28,300 nt of DNA from Bacteroides sp. CAG:144 (GCA_000434215.1 HF999666.1:1-28300), one strand, 5' to 3'. Counted from the stretch's first letter, positions 17,671 to 25,661 are shown. Notes: generated by a model from the letters alone, not told the origin. A program made the numbers and translations.

Positions 17671-17710
17671 TCGATAATAATCCGAACTCAAACCTCAAAT
17701 CTACATCTTT

Positions 17711-18601
17711 ATGAGACGTTATAAAATAACCCTTGCTATCGTATGTAGCCTCTTTTGGGCAACATCATGTCAGTGGAACAACGAAAACAAGGAAAAAACA
17801 GAAACTCCGGCCGTAGAAACAAAATCGCCATCCGAGAAGCAACCGGTCAAACAGCCAGAGAATCTCACATTCTCGAAATACAACTACTTCAAAAAAAGCT
17901 ATATCGACGACAATACAAAACTTCCCGGTTGTACCATAGATATACACATCTCCTATCCTTCGGGAGGAAACACCGGAAATACCTCCTTAAACAAATTACA
18001 AAGTCTCTTCGTCGCTTCTTTGCCCGACGGTATGCAAGAAAGCCATTCGCCCCGTACCGCCGTCGAACATTTTGTTAAAAATTACATTGCCGATTATCAA
18101 GCCGAAATAAAACCCTATCTCAAAAAGCACAAACACCGCGATGAAGGGTGGATGAATTACGAAATAATCGTAAAAAGCGAAAACTTATATAATGCCGATC
18201 TTTTTTGGGGATACAGCATCGAAACATACACGTTTACCGGCGGGGCACACGGTATGACCACGACGTCATATAATGTCGTAGACTTGAAAAGCGGAAAAGC
18301 GCTATCGCTAAAAGACCTGTTTGCCGAGAACGATTACAACCTGATAAACCGCATGCTGTGTCAACAACTTGCCGACGATCTGGGTACAAGTGTCGATAAA
18401 CTCGGTGAAAAGAGTTATGAAACCGAAAATATCATTGCCGATGACAATTTCATGATAAGCGATAAAGGTATCACTTGGTTGTTCAATCCTTACGATATTG
18501 CACCGTACTCGACCGGGACAACGCGCATCACGCTGCCTTACCGGGCTATCGTGGGCTACCTCGTCGCCGACTCTCCTTTGAAACGTATTGCATCAAAATA
18601 A
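17711..18601 (+). CDS. Lipoprotein with DUF3298/RsiV-like domain
   Basis: 296-residue predicted lipoprotein. The signal sequence MRRYKITLAIVCSLFWATSC ends in a lipobox with Cys20 as the acylation site. A low-complexity linker rich in Glu, Lys, Pro and Thr (about 21-50) should hold the folded part off the membrane. The C-terminal half (GYSIETYTFTGGAHGMTTTS, then LKDLFAENDYNLINRML, then the late WLFNPYDIAPYSTGTTRITLPY) matches the DUF4163 plus DUF3298 architecture shared with the Bacillus anti-sigma factor RsiV and PdaC N-terminal regions. No transmembrane anti-sigma domain or adjacent sigma factor is present, so an anti-sigma role is not supported. It is first in an operon, 13 bases ahead of rsmG. 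Confidence 0.85.
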   Translation: MRRYKITLAIVCSLFWATSCQWNNENKEKTETPAVETKSPSEKQPVKQPENLTFSKYNYFKKSYIDDNTKLPGCTIDIHISYPSGGNTGNTSLNKLQSLFVASLPDGMQESHSPRTAVEHFVKNYIADYQAEIKPYLKKHKHRDEGWMNYEIIVKSENLYNADLFWGYSIETYTFTGGAHGMTTTSYNVVDLKSGKALSLKDLFAENDYNLINRMLCQQLADDLGTSVDKLGEKSYETENIIADDNFMISDKGITWLFNPYDIAPYSTGTTRITLPYRAIVGYLVADSPLKRIASK

Positions 18602-18614
18602 CAGAAAAGAGACC

Positions 18615-19235
18615 ATGCAGATCATCGAAAAATACTTTCCGAATCTGACAAGCCGGCAACACGACCAGTTTGCCGCTCTACAAGGGCTGTATAACGACTG
18701 GAATGCCAAAATCAACGTGATTTCTCGTAAAGATATCGATAACCTTTACTCCCATCACGTATTGCATTCCCTCGGTATAGCCAAAGTGATACAATTCACA
18801 CCCGAAACAACGCTTCTCGACGTAGGAACGGGAGGAGGATTTCCCGGCATACCTCTCGCCATACTCTTTCCCGAGTGCCGGTTCCATCTCATCGATCGCA
18901 TCGGAAAAAAAATCAAAGTGGCACAGGAAATAGCACAAGCTATCGGATTGCAGAATGTTACGTTTGCCCATTGCAGCGTCGAAGAAAACAAAACCAAATA
19001 CGACTTCATCGTAAGCCGAGCCGTCATGCCCCTGGGAGATTTGTTGAAACTGATTCGTAAGAACGTGGGCAACCACCAGCACAATGCTATGCCCAACGGT
19101 CTGATATGTCTTAAAGGGGGTGAAATACAGGGTGAAATAGCCCCTGTCAAACGCACGGCCATGATATTCGACCTGAAAGATTTTTTCGACGAAGAATTCT
19201 TTCAAACAAAAAAAGCCGTATACGTACCTATTTAA
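18615..19235 (+). CDS. rsmG: 16S rRNA (guanine527-N7)-methyltransferase RsmG
   Basis: 206-residue SAM-dependent methyltransferase that modifies G527 in the 530 loop of 16S rRNA; loss in other bacteria gives low-level streptomycin resistance. Visible motifs are YNDWNAKINVISRKDIDNLYSHHVLHS (starting at residue 26), the SAM-binding loop LLDVGTGGGFPGIPLA (67-82), LIDRIGKKI (92-100) and the later YDFIVSRAV. ATG 18615 is chosen because the family starts near MQIIEKYFP and it avoids overlap with the preceding gene; a TTG at 18588 would add nine residues and overlap it by 14 bases. It is the middle gene of a three-gene transcript, with an 11-base gap to the next. Confidence 0.95.
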   Translation: MQIIEKYFPNLTSRQHDQFAALQGLYNDWNAKINVISRKDIDNLYSHHVLHSLGIAKVIQFTPETTLLDVGTGGGFPGIPLAILFPECRFHLIDRIGKKIKVAQEIAQAIGLQNVTFAHCSVEENKTKYDFIVSRAVMPLGDLLKLIRKNVGNHQHNAMPNGLICLKGGEIQGEIAPVKRTAMIFDLKDFFDEEFFQTKKAVYVPI

Positions 19236-19246
19236 TAGACTGCTAT

Positions 19247-19891
19247 ATGCTGAAAATCAAATGTTTCATATTCAATCCGGTGGCCGAAAACACATATATC
19301 GTATGGGACGACGAGTCCCTCGAATGCGCTGTCATCGATGCCGGTTGTTACTCGACAGAAGAAAAAAAAGAATTGCAAGAATACATCGAACGTGAAAATC
19401 TGAAAGTCAAATATCTCTTGGCAACCCATCTGCATTTCGACCATGTATTCGGTAACACGTTCGTTTCCGATACATTCGGCGTCGGGCTATCGGCTCATCA
19501 CGATGATGAATTTATGCTCGACCGATTTTCAGAACGTACCGCCTTATTCGGACTACAAACGGCAGACACTCCCGCGCCCGTAAGCAGACACCTCACCGAG
19601 AAAGACATATTATCGGTAGGCCGTTACGATTTCTCGATAATACATGTGCCGGGACATTCGCCGGGCAGTCTCATATTTTACTGTGCCAAAGCCGGTGTAG
19701 CATTCTCGGGAGATGTTCTTTTCCAAAATAGCATAGGTCGTACCGATCTTTGGGGTGGCAACTACGAAGTACTCGTTTCGAGCATACAAAAGAAATTATT
19801 TATCCTGCCCGATTCTACCGTTATTTACCCGGGTCACGGACCGAGCACGACAATCGGTCATGAAAAAACGCACAATCCCTATTTGAAATAG
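19247..19891 (+). CDS. MBL-fold metallo-hydrolase (glyoxalase II-like)
   Basis: 214-residue metallo-beta-lactamase-fold hydrolase, probably cytoplasmic. The metal-binding set is complete: THLHFDH (His61, His63, Asp65, His66), GHSPGS (His137), SGDVLF (Asp156) and PGHGP (His197). Short length and the lack of a long C-terminal helical domain resemble the YcbL-type glyoxalase II-like hydrolases, which act on small thioesters. True substrate is unknown. It ends the operon that begins with the DUF3298-like lipoprotein; this grouping with rsmG may be only regulatory convenience. Confidence 0.92.
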   Translation: MLKIKCFIFNPVAENTYIVWDDESLECAVIDAGCYSTEEKKELQEYIERENLKVKYLLATHLHFDHVFGNTFVSDTFGVGLSAHHDDEFMLDRFSERTALFGLQTADTPAPVSRHLTEKDILSVGRYDFSIIHVPGHSPGSLIFYCAKAGVAFSGDVLFQNSIGRTDLWGGNYEVLVSSIQKKLFILPDSTVIYPGHGPSTTIGHEKTHNPYLK

Positions 19892-19905
19892 TCGGCTATC
19901 GGGAT

Positions 19906-19947
19906 AAAAGAAGACCCGCATGGAAAATTCCATGCGGGTCTTCTTTT
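19906..19947. terminator. Long bidirectional terminator between the hydrolase and pectate lyase genes
   Basis: An almost perfect palindrome, AAAAGAAGACCCGCATGG (19906-19923) and CCATGCGGGTCTTCTTTT (19930-19947), has a short AAAATT centre. A/T runs at both ends suit the converging stops at 19891 (+) and 19961 (-). Confidence 0.96.
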
Positions 19948-19960
19948 ATAAATAAATTTC

Positions 19961-21529
19961 TCAATTCACAAGGATTTTTTGCGTTACAATAACTTGTCCT
20001 TGTGCACCGATCACCCTCACGATATAACGACCGGTAGAAACGGAGGCTGTCGAAAGACGATCTCCATGCACATCGGCAATACACTGCCCCGATATGCTGT
20101 ACAGTTGCATACGGACACTTTCTTCTGCACCGAGTACCTTGACAGAAGAGCGATCTACAACAACACGGACATCTCGCTCTTCTTTCTCTTCGGTCGTTAC
20201 TCCTGAGGAGAAAGAGGACTCATAACAACCCAAATCGGGTGCCATTCCCTCATAAGGATAACCGCAATCGATGCCGGCATCGATAAGACGACTGCCACTC
20301 GACAGATGCAACAACGATGTTTCAGGCAGCGACCCGTCTTCGTTACGAGCGGCAATAGCTTCGGTTACATCAAGACTGACAAAATCGGCATCACTACACG
20401 TAATTCCCAAATTCCATGTATTGTTTTTTGCATCGACCGACTTGCATGACAATGCATTACTGCTCTCGGAACGATAAGAAATGCAGTTACGGATTATCAA
20501 AGAACCATAAGACTTATTGGAAAAGCCATAATCGCGATTGTTTTTATAAGCCGTGCAGTTATAAATTTTCATCGTTCCGGCATTATTGTTTTGATCAAAC
20601 CCTTTAGAAGGATTAGCAACCGCCAGACAGTTGACTAGTGTTACATTATGCTCGGTATTTTTTCCGCCCAACTTAAAGCCGTTTCCGTTACCATAACAAG
20701 GATAGCTGGTCAATTCCTGCTCGGTAAATTGATCGAACCACTCCTTGTCGACTTCATACCGAGGGTGATCATACATATCGTATTCCTTTGGGCCATTGTC
20801 GTAACAGATACAATTTTCCATAACGGTATTACCTACACGTTGAAAGAAATCCCAACCGTCATCGCCATTTGCCCAAGAGCGGCAACCGATATAGGTATTC
20901 GGTTCAGAATTTTCATACTGTTTATCGGCAAAACCATCGGCATTTTCTCCGTAATTGGGAGATTCCATTCCCCCGTTTTTATAATCGAAATTATGGTGAG
21001 AATCGCAGTTTTTTATCGTATTTCCACCACCCGTTTTATGTTGTATACCAGAATCGCCGCAACCATATACTTCGATGTTCTCTACAATACAATAACTGGC
21101 ATAATTGAGTAAACCATTCTTTCCGGCGTAACGAATCGTAAAATCCTTCAAGTGAAAATAGACCCCACCTTCTGACAAGCAAAGACCGATATTGTTTGTA
21201 CCCGATACTTCACTTCCGTATGGCTGCTTACGGTAATCAAGAATCGCTTTTTCACCCGGATATCCTGCAATAACGGTCCTTTTCGAACTCGTTCCAGATT
21301 TACCCTTTCCTACATTCACGCGAGCTGAAAGATCATATTGTCCGCCCAATAGATAAAGCGTATCTCCCGAAGAAATCTTATTGATACCGGAAGTAAAAGA
21401 ACAAGGTTTCTCATAAGACGAACCATCTCCCGCCCCCGCAGGAGAAGCATAATAGACCTTACCGGCAGCATAAACCGACGCCAACGGAAAAACGGTCACA
21501 AATATTAATGAAAGTAGTATTTTCTTCAT
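19961..21529 (-). CDS. Secreted PL9-like pectate lyase with sorting-domain-like C-terminal tail
   Basis: 522-residue exported beta-helix enzyme, likely cleaving polygalacturonate by beta-elimination. The signal peptide MKKILLSLIFVTVFPLASVYA is cleaved near residue 21-22. The parallel beta-helix (about 25-435) carries the PL9 catalytic features: ENADGFAD (Asp198), NGDDGWDFF (Asp223, Asp224, Asp227), matching the Asp-Asp-x-x-Asp calcium ligands of Dickeya Pel9A, and GNGFKLGG with Lys286 at the catalytic base position. A Glu-rich linker (TTEEKEERD, about 445-453) leads to a 70-residue tail with LYSISGQ, STGRYIVRV and a terminal QKILVN. That tail resembles the type A sorting domain of type IX secretion substrates. 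ATG 21529 is used because an in-frame start at 21547 would add six residues before the signal peptide. Confidence 0.88.
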   Translation of the reverse strand: MKKILLSLIFVTVFPLASVYAAGKVYYASPAGAGDGSSYEKPCSFTSGINKISSGDTLYLLGGQYDLSARVNVGKGKSGTSSKRTVIAGYPGEKAILDYRKQPYGSEVSGTNNIGLCLSEGGVYFHLKDFTIRYAGKNGLLNYASYCIVENIEVYGCGDSGIQHKTGGGNTIKNCDSHHNFDYKNGGMESPNYGENADGFADKQYENSEPNTYIGCRSWANGDDGWDFFQRVGNTVMENCICYDNGPKEYDMYDHPRYEVDKEWFDQFTEQELTSYPCYGNGNGFKLGGKNTEHNVTLVNCLAVANPSKGFDQNNNAGTMKIYNCTAYKNNRDYGFSNKSYGSLIIRNCISYRSESSNALSCKSVDAKNNTWNLGITCSDADFVSLDVTEAIAARNEDGSLPETSLLHLSSGSRLIDAGIDCGYPYEGMAPDLGCYESSFSSGVTTEEKEERDVRVVVDRSSVKVLGAEESVRMQLYSISGQCIADVHGDRLSTASVSTGRYIVRVIGAQGQVIVTQKILVN

Positions 21530-21565
21530 AGGCACAAATTTTGTCAAATGTATTATATATCATGG

Positions 21566-21573
21566 CAAATATA
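21566..21573 (-). promoter_or_regulatory. Promoter -7 box of the PL9-like gene
   Basis: The minus strand reads TATATTTG, a full TAnnTTTG match 36 bases upstream of the start codon. No convincing TTTG partner was seen. Confidence 0.55.
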
Positions 21574-21693
21574 GAAAGAAAAACCATAGATTAGATGTTA
21601 AACGACAAAATATTAACACTTAATCTACCTTATTCTGAATTATTTAATACAGTAAAACGACGGAACAGAGTTAGAAAGGCACGTTGCTTTCTC

Positions 21694-22296
21694 CTACAAA
21701 AAACCTTCCTGCCCAAACATAGAAGCATAGACCTCGGCTTTCCTTGACAAGGCCAACGGATATGCCCGGGAAGACGATGGCATACGATAAAATCGCACCT
21801 CCCTGCCTTCAAAGTCAAACGGTGTACAATACCCTATACGCGGCTCATCGATCCCTGCGGAAAGGCAGAAAGTATCGGTGGCTTTCTGACCGGTCGCAAC
21901 AACTGCTACACATTGCGGGAGACGACGTAACAAATCCCGCCAATCGGTAGGTCTCACCACTTCGAGAAACTTATCCGATGCATTATCTTTGAGACGACGC
22001 ACTTCTGTTGCCGTATCATATAATGCGATACCTTTTTCCCGCAAAAAGATTTCGATACGCCTCCTGTCAAAGCGTTTATAATCGGGCAACTCTGTAAAAT
22101 AATCCTTATCCGCATAAAAAATTTCCCCCATAATGCGCCACATATCATTGAGCCAATTCGGGTAGAAGAAATCCATACACCAACGCTCCGGCTTCGGAGG
22201 AAAGCTGCCTAACATCAAAATCCGGGCATTCGCCGGCAGAAAAGGCGGCCACGGGTGTTTCTCAACAGGAATTTCACGGATAGAAACCATAATCAT
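21694..22296 (-). CDS. Uracil-DNA glycosylase family-like protein
   Basis: 200-residue (198 from the alternative ATG at 22290) protein resembling the uracil-DNA glycosylase superfamily members common in Bacteroidota. Segments seen are ARILMLGSFPPKPERWCMDF with FYPNWLNDMWRIMGEIF (about 23-60), GIALYDTATEVRR (about 88-100), VAVVATGQKATDTF (about 129-142) and a late MPSSSRAYPLALSRKAEVY. These sit where the superfamily has its active-site loop I (often GxNPG) and its loop near the C-terminus (often NPS). Loop I here is GSFPP, so the catalytic residue cannot be assigned with confidence and base-excision activity is inferred. It is a single gene with no evident operon partner. A weak hairpin (21673-21692) follows the stop but lacks a T run. 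Confidence 0.72.
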   Translation of the reverse strand: MIMVSIREIPVEKHPWPPFLPANARILMLGSFPPKPERWCMDFFYPNWLNDMWRIMGEIFYADKDYFTELPDYKRFDRRRIEIFLREKGIALYDTATEVRRLKDNASDKFLEVVRPTDWRDLLRRLPQCVAVVATGQKATDTFCLSAGIDEPRIGYCTPFDFEGREVRFYRMPSSSRAYPLALSRKAEVYASMFGQEGFL

Positions 22297-22399
22297 AAAA
22301 TCTGCTGCTAAATTACGAAAAATACTCTTTGAAACAATATCAGAACAAAAGGTGTTTCGTCTTTTAGAAAAAACGAAGAAAAAAAATTTTTCAACAATC

Positions 22400-22430
22400 T
22401 TTGCAAGTATAAAAAATGATACTATCTTTG
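22400..22430 (+). promoter_or_regulatory. Consensus promoter of the tRNA-Asp gene
   Basis: TTTG (22400-22403), a 19-base spacer, then TATCTTTG (22423-22430): both boxes and spacing match the Bacteroidota housekeeping consensus exactly. The GCACCGC after the -7 box is a discriminator often seen at stable RNA promoters in this phylum. The predicted start near 22437 leaves a ~37-base precursor leader. Confidence 0.9.
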
Positions 22431-22473
22431 CACCGCAATTCGGTAGAGATACTGGTTACAAGACCCTAAAAAA

Positions 22474-22547
22474 GGTGCGGTAGTTCAGCTGGTTAGAATA
22501 CATGCCTGTCACGCATGGGGTCGCGGGTTCGAGTCCCGTCCGCACCG
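22474..22547 (+). tRNA. tRNA-Asp (anticodon GTC)
   Basis: 74-base cloverleaf. The acceptor stem GGTGCGG (22474-22480) pairs with CCGCACC (22540-22546), with G at 22547 as discriminator. The anticodon stem CATGC (22501-22505) pairs with GCATG (22513-22517) around loop CTGTCAC, with GTC at 22508-22510. The T arm GCGGGTTCGAGTCCCGT is canonical. No CCA is encoded. It stands alone, not in a tRNA cluster. Confidence 0.98.
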
Positions 22548-22557
22548 CGATTAAAGC

Positions 22558-22591
22558 AAAGCTTCGAGATTTAAGAATTTCAGAGCTTTTT
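22558..22591 (+). terminator. Terminator of the tRNA-Asp transcript
   Basis: Outer stem AAAGCT (22558-22563) with AGCTTT (22584-22589) and inner stem GAGATT (22566-22571) with AATTTC (22576-22581) around a TAAG loop, separated by a small internal mismatch. A T-rich tail follows. It starts 11 bases past the tRNA. Confidence 0.75.
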
Positions 22592-22895
22592 ATTTACTTC
22601 CGCTTCGGCAAAAGCAGAAATCTCAGACAGTTTCTCCCCCCAAATTACCCACAAGATTTTTAGTATAGGTCTTGTCTCACAAACAAACAATACTCATATT
22701 TGATCATCAGGGTTTTGCATAGATAATTTATGCATATAAACCGATTCCGTAGCCATCAAAAAGTAAAGCACAATATAATACTAAATTCCGCTTCTATCTC
22801 CCACCGACATAAAACTAAAAGGGTAAGAATACACTCTCGTCTCTACTTTTTTGTGTTTTCCCCTGTAATAAATATTCGATATTCTGTAATTCATA
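22592..22895. other. AT-rich non-coding gap after tRNA-Asp
   Basis: About 300 bases with no reading frame I would defend, no repeated copy of the tRNA 3' end and no recognisable integrase remnant. The only structure noted is a short inverted repeat, TGCATA (22716-22721) and TATGCA (22729-22734). Confidence 0.6.
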
Positions 22896-22903
22896 TACCT
22901 TTG
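22896..22903 (+). promoter_or_regulatory. Promoter -7 box of the NAPE-PLD-like hydrolase gene
   Basis: TACCTTTG is a full TAnnTTTG match 52 bases before ATG 22956. A TTCG at 22875-22878 sits at a short 17-base spacing and is only a weak upstream candidate. Confidence 0.55.
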
Positions 22904-22955
22904 TAACAACAATTTCCCATAGATTTGCATTTATGGAAAAGAATACAAAAAGGTC

Positions 22956-24044
22956 ATGCTTATCATTTTGATGCTCATCATATTGGGCAGTACATTTTTT
23001 ATCCTCCTCAGACACCCATCTTTCGGTCGATTACCGCAAGGCGACCGACTGAATCGTATCAAACTCTCTCCTTATTATAAAAACGGCCGATTCAGGAATC
23101 TTCACACGACCCCGACCATGACTTCCTCCAAAAGTCCTCTGCGTAATTTCTGGAACCTTTTCTTCGGTAAGAATCGGGACAGGAAACCCTCATACACCCT
23201 CCCTGTCGTAAAGACCAACCTACACGCTTTGGACATAAATGATGATATTATCGTATGGTTGGGTCATTCATCTCTTTTTATACAAAGCGGAGGAAAACGA
23301 ATCCTTGTCGATCCGGTATTGACCAATCGATTTCCCATGTCATTGATGTTCAAACCGTTTAAAGGGACAGACGTGTACACACCGGAGGATATTCCGGACA
23401 TCAATTATCTGATAATCACCCACGACCATTGGGATCATCTCGACTATTATACAGTAAAAGAATTGAAAAACCACATAGGGAAAGTTTTTTGCGGTCTCGG
23501 CGTAGGCGAACATCTCGAATACTGGGGATTCTCTCCCGAACAAATCTATGAAATGGACTGGAACGAAAATAGGCGTATCGACAACAGCCTTACGATCTAC
23601 TGTTTACCGACACGGCATTTTTCGGGAAGGTGGCTTTCACGTAATAAAGCGCTTTGGGCATCATTTCTTATCGAGGGTCGGTACAAAATTTACCTATCGG
23701 GAGACGGTGGCTATGATAGTCATTTTACCGAAATAGGAAACCGTTTTCCCGACATAGACTGGGCGATTATGGAGAACGGCCAATATAATGCCGACTGGAA
23801 ATACATACACATGATGCCCGACGAACTACCTAACGCCATAAAAAAGATCGCTCCCCGCAATGTTCTCACGATACATCATTCGAAATTTGCTCTAAGCCGA
23901 CATGCTTGGTATGAACCTCTGAATAACATCGAAAAAGCCTCTCGAAACCAAACTTACCGTCTTTTTACTCCATTGATCGGGGAAGTCGTACCCCTTAACG
24001 GGGCAACGAAAACGACAGACTGCTGGTGGGAAAAATACGAATAA
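22956..24044 (+). CDS. Membrane-anchored MBL-fold hydrolase, NAPE-PLD/UlaG-like
   Basis: 362-residue metallo-beta-lactamase-fold hydrolase. An N-terminal hydrophobic segment (MLIILMLIILGSTFFILL, 1-18) suggests a membrane anchor or uncleaved signal. Residues about 95-330 are the catalytic fold: VWLGHSSLFIQ and RILVDPVLTNR as in the UlaG/RomA/N-acylphosphatidylethanolamine phospholipase D group, THDHWDH (His156, His158, Asp160, His161), TRHFSGR (His221), LSGDGGYD (Asp250) and a late TIHHSKF. The metal site is complete. By family resemblance it may hydrolyse a phospholipid or other phosphodiester, but the substrate is inferred only. An in-frame ATG at 22971 would drop five residues. It is transcribed alone, upstream of the mgtE leader. 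Confidence 0.9.
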   Translation: MLIILMLIILGSTFFILLRHPSFGRLPQGDRLNRIKLSPYYKNGRFRNLHTTPTMTSSKSPLRNFWNLFFGKNRDRKPSYTLPVVKTNLHALDINDDIIVWLGHSSLFIQSGGKRILVDPVLTNRFPMSLMFKPFKGTDVYTPEDIPDINYLIITHDHWDHLDYYTVKELKNHIGKVFCGLGVGEHLEYWGFSPEQIYEMDWNENRRIDNSLTIYCLPTRHFSGRWLSRNKALWASFLIEGRYKIYLSGDGGYDSHFTEIGNRFPDIDWAIMENGQYNADWKYIHMMPDELPNAIKKIAPRNVLTIHHSKFALSRHAWYEPLNNIEKASRNQTYRLFTPLIGEVVPLNGATKTTDCWWEKYE

Positions 24045-24114
24045 ATAACTATCGGTAACGAAAAAAATTGCTTGTCCATAGGTCCTATCGACAACATTTT
24101 TTACGAAATAAGAA

Positions 24115-24146
24115 ATTGCGATTTAGCTTTCCATCGACTACCTTTG
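24115..24146 (+). promoter_or_regulatory. Promoter of the mgtE gene
   Basis: ATTG (one base off TTTG, 24115-24118), a 20-base spacer and TACCTTTG (24139-24146). The predicted start near 24153 gives a leader of about 125 bases before the chosen ATG. Confidence 0.7.
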
Positions 24147-24200
24147 TCGCAATAATATATACTTATTATGGACGAAGGCCCGAATTACTCACAAACAATA

Positions 24201-24250
24201 TTACAAGTAATACCTTTCTTGTAAAAGGGGCATCGTACAATATGTCCCTT
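24201..24250 (+). promoter_or_regulatory. Two tandem hairpins in the mgtE leader
   Basis: Hairpin 1 is TTACAAG (24201-24207) with CTTGTAA (24218-24224), 7 perfect pairs and a 10-base loop. Hairpin 2 is AAGGGGCAT (24225-24233) with ATGTCCCTT (24242-24250), 9 pairs including one G-U and an 8-base loop. They abut and end 14 bases before the GGAGGG Shine-Dalgarno-like sequence. They resemble no Mg2+ riboswitch I can name, and the regulatory role is inferred from position. Confidence 0.45.
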
Positions 24251-24278
24251 CTACAAAATAATTATGGAGGGACATGTT

Positions 24279-25661
24279 ATGGAACAAAAGACAAATTTTT
24301 TCCACCAACTGCTCATTCAAAAAGAATGGAGGGTTATCAAAGATGAATTGGGAAAACTTGCTCCCCAACTTATCGTCCAATTACTCAGAGAGATTTCCCC
24401 TGCCGATAAAATTCTATTTTTCAGATTGCTTCCCCGCATACAGGCAAAAGAGACTTTTGAATGTATGACAAACGAAGAACAGAAAGAAATCATTAACGGA
24501 CTCGTTTCTTATAGAGATAAAGTAACGAATCTATTGAACGATATCGAACCCGATGACCGTACGGCATTCTTCGAAGAATTACCAGGAGAAATCGTACAAC
24601 ATCTTATACAACTGTTGTCGAAAGAAGAAAGGGAAATCACCATGAAATTACTGGGCTATCCTAAAGATAGTGTGGGACGACTGATGACTCCGAAATATAT
24701 TGCTGTAAAAAAACACTTCACAGCCACGCAAGCTCTGGCACATATCCGTAAATTCGGACAAAATTCCGAAACGTTCGATGTTATCTACATTGTCGATCAA
24801 CATTGGAAACTGATCGACGATATTGATATAAAAACTCTGATTTTGGCATCTCCCCGACAAACAATGAGTGAAATAGGCGACGGAAAATTCATCGCGCTCA
24901 GTGCCGATACCGACCAGGAAAACGCCATCAAAGTATTTCGAGATTACGATTGCACGACATTACCAGTTATCGACAACAACGGTACTTTATTAGGAATCGT
25001 TACGGTAGACGACATTATCGATATCGCAGCAGAAGAAGGCACCGAAGATTTTCAAAAATTCGGAGGCAACGAAAGTTTCGACTTATCATATACACACACT
25101 CCACTGCTCACAATGGTACGAAAACGGGCGGGTTGGCTGATTATTCTCTTTTTAAGTGAAATGCTAACTGCATCGGCAATGGGTTACTTCGACCAAGAAA
25201 TATCCAAAGCCGTCGTCCTCGCCCTATTTGTCCCCCTCATCATATCAAGCGGAGGTAACTCCGGCTCACAGGCTGCCAGCCTTATTATCCGTTCTTTAGC
25301 CATCGACGAATTAAGTCTAAAAAACTGGTGGTATGTGATGCGTAAAGAAATACTATCGGGATTTCTTCTTGGTTCGATACTCGGTGCAATAGGATTCATA
25401 CGTATCTTTGTATGGCAGGAAACCGGATTTTATGATTACGGCGAATACTGGATATGGATAGGCGTAAGTGTTTCCGTATCTTTGATATTCATCGTATTAT
25501 GGGGATCACTCTCGGGATCAATGATACCATTTATTCTGAAACGATGTGGATTAGACCCAGCTACCGCTTCAGCTCCGTTTGTCGCCACTCTGGTAGATGT
25601 TACGGGTCTAATTATCTACTTCACAATAGCCGCTTTATTTTTAGGAGGAAAAATCCTTTAA
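24279..25661 (+). CDS. mgtE: MgtE-family magnesium transporter
   Basis: 460-residue inner-membrane Mg2+ channel/transporter with the full family architecture: a helical N domain (about 15-130, with ISPADKILFFRLLPR), two CBS domains that sense Mg2+ (about 135-255, with GRLMTP and TLPVIDNNGTLLGIVTVDDIIDI), and five membrane helices (about 285-458). Signature sequences are SSGGNSGSQAASLIIR (323-338) and APFVATLVDVTGLIIYF (432-448); Asp440 corresponds to the conserved pore aspartate. ATG 24279 is preferred over the in-frame ATG at 24264 because GGAGGG (24265-24270) sits 8 bases upstream as a ribosome-binding site, an uncommon feature in this window. The structured leader and own promoter suggest independent regulation. 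Confidence 0.94.
   Translation: MEQKTNFFHQLLIQKEWRVIKDELGKLAPQLIVQLLREISPADKILFFRLLPRIQAKETFECMTNEEQKEIINGLVSYRDKVTNLLNDIEPDDRTAFFEELPGEIVQHLIQLLSKEEREITMKLLGYPKDSVGRLMTPKYIAVKKHFTATQALAHIRKFGQNSETFDVIYIVDQHWKLIDDIDIKTLILASPRQTMSEIGDGKFIALSADTDQENAIKVFRDYDCTTLPVIDNNGTLLGIVTVDDIIDIAAEEGTEDFQKFGGNESFDLSYTHTPLLTMVRKRAGWLIILFLSEMLTASAMGYFDQEISKAVVLALFVPLIISSGGNSGSQAASLIIRSLAIDELSLKNWWYVMRKEILSGFLLGSILGAIGFIRIFVWQETGFYDYGEYWIWIGVSVSVSLIFIVLWGSLSGSMIPFILKRCGLDPATASAPFVATLVDVTGLIIYFTIAALFLGGKIL

Noticed and set aside
22716..22734. Inverted repeat TGCATA-N7-TATGCA
   Set aside because: Six AT-rich pairs in an AT-rich gap are expected by chance and it has no T run or positional relation to a gene.
22474..22955. 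tRNA-Asp plus an empty AT-rich gap as a possible integration-element scar
   Set aside because: No second copy of the tRNA 3' end, no integrase remnant and no composition change that I can see; the tRNA ends in its own terminator.
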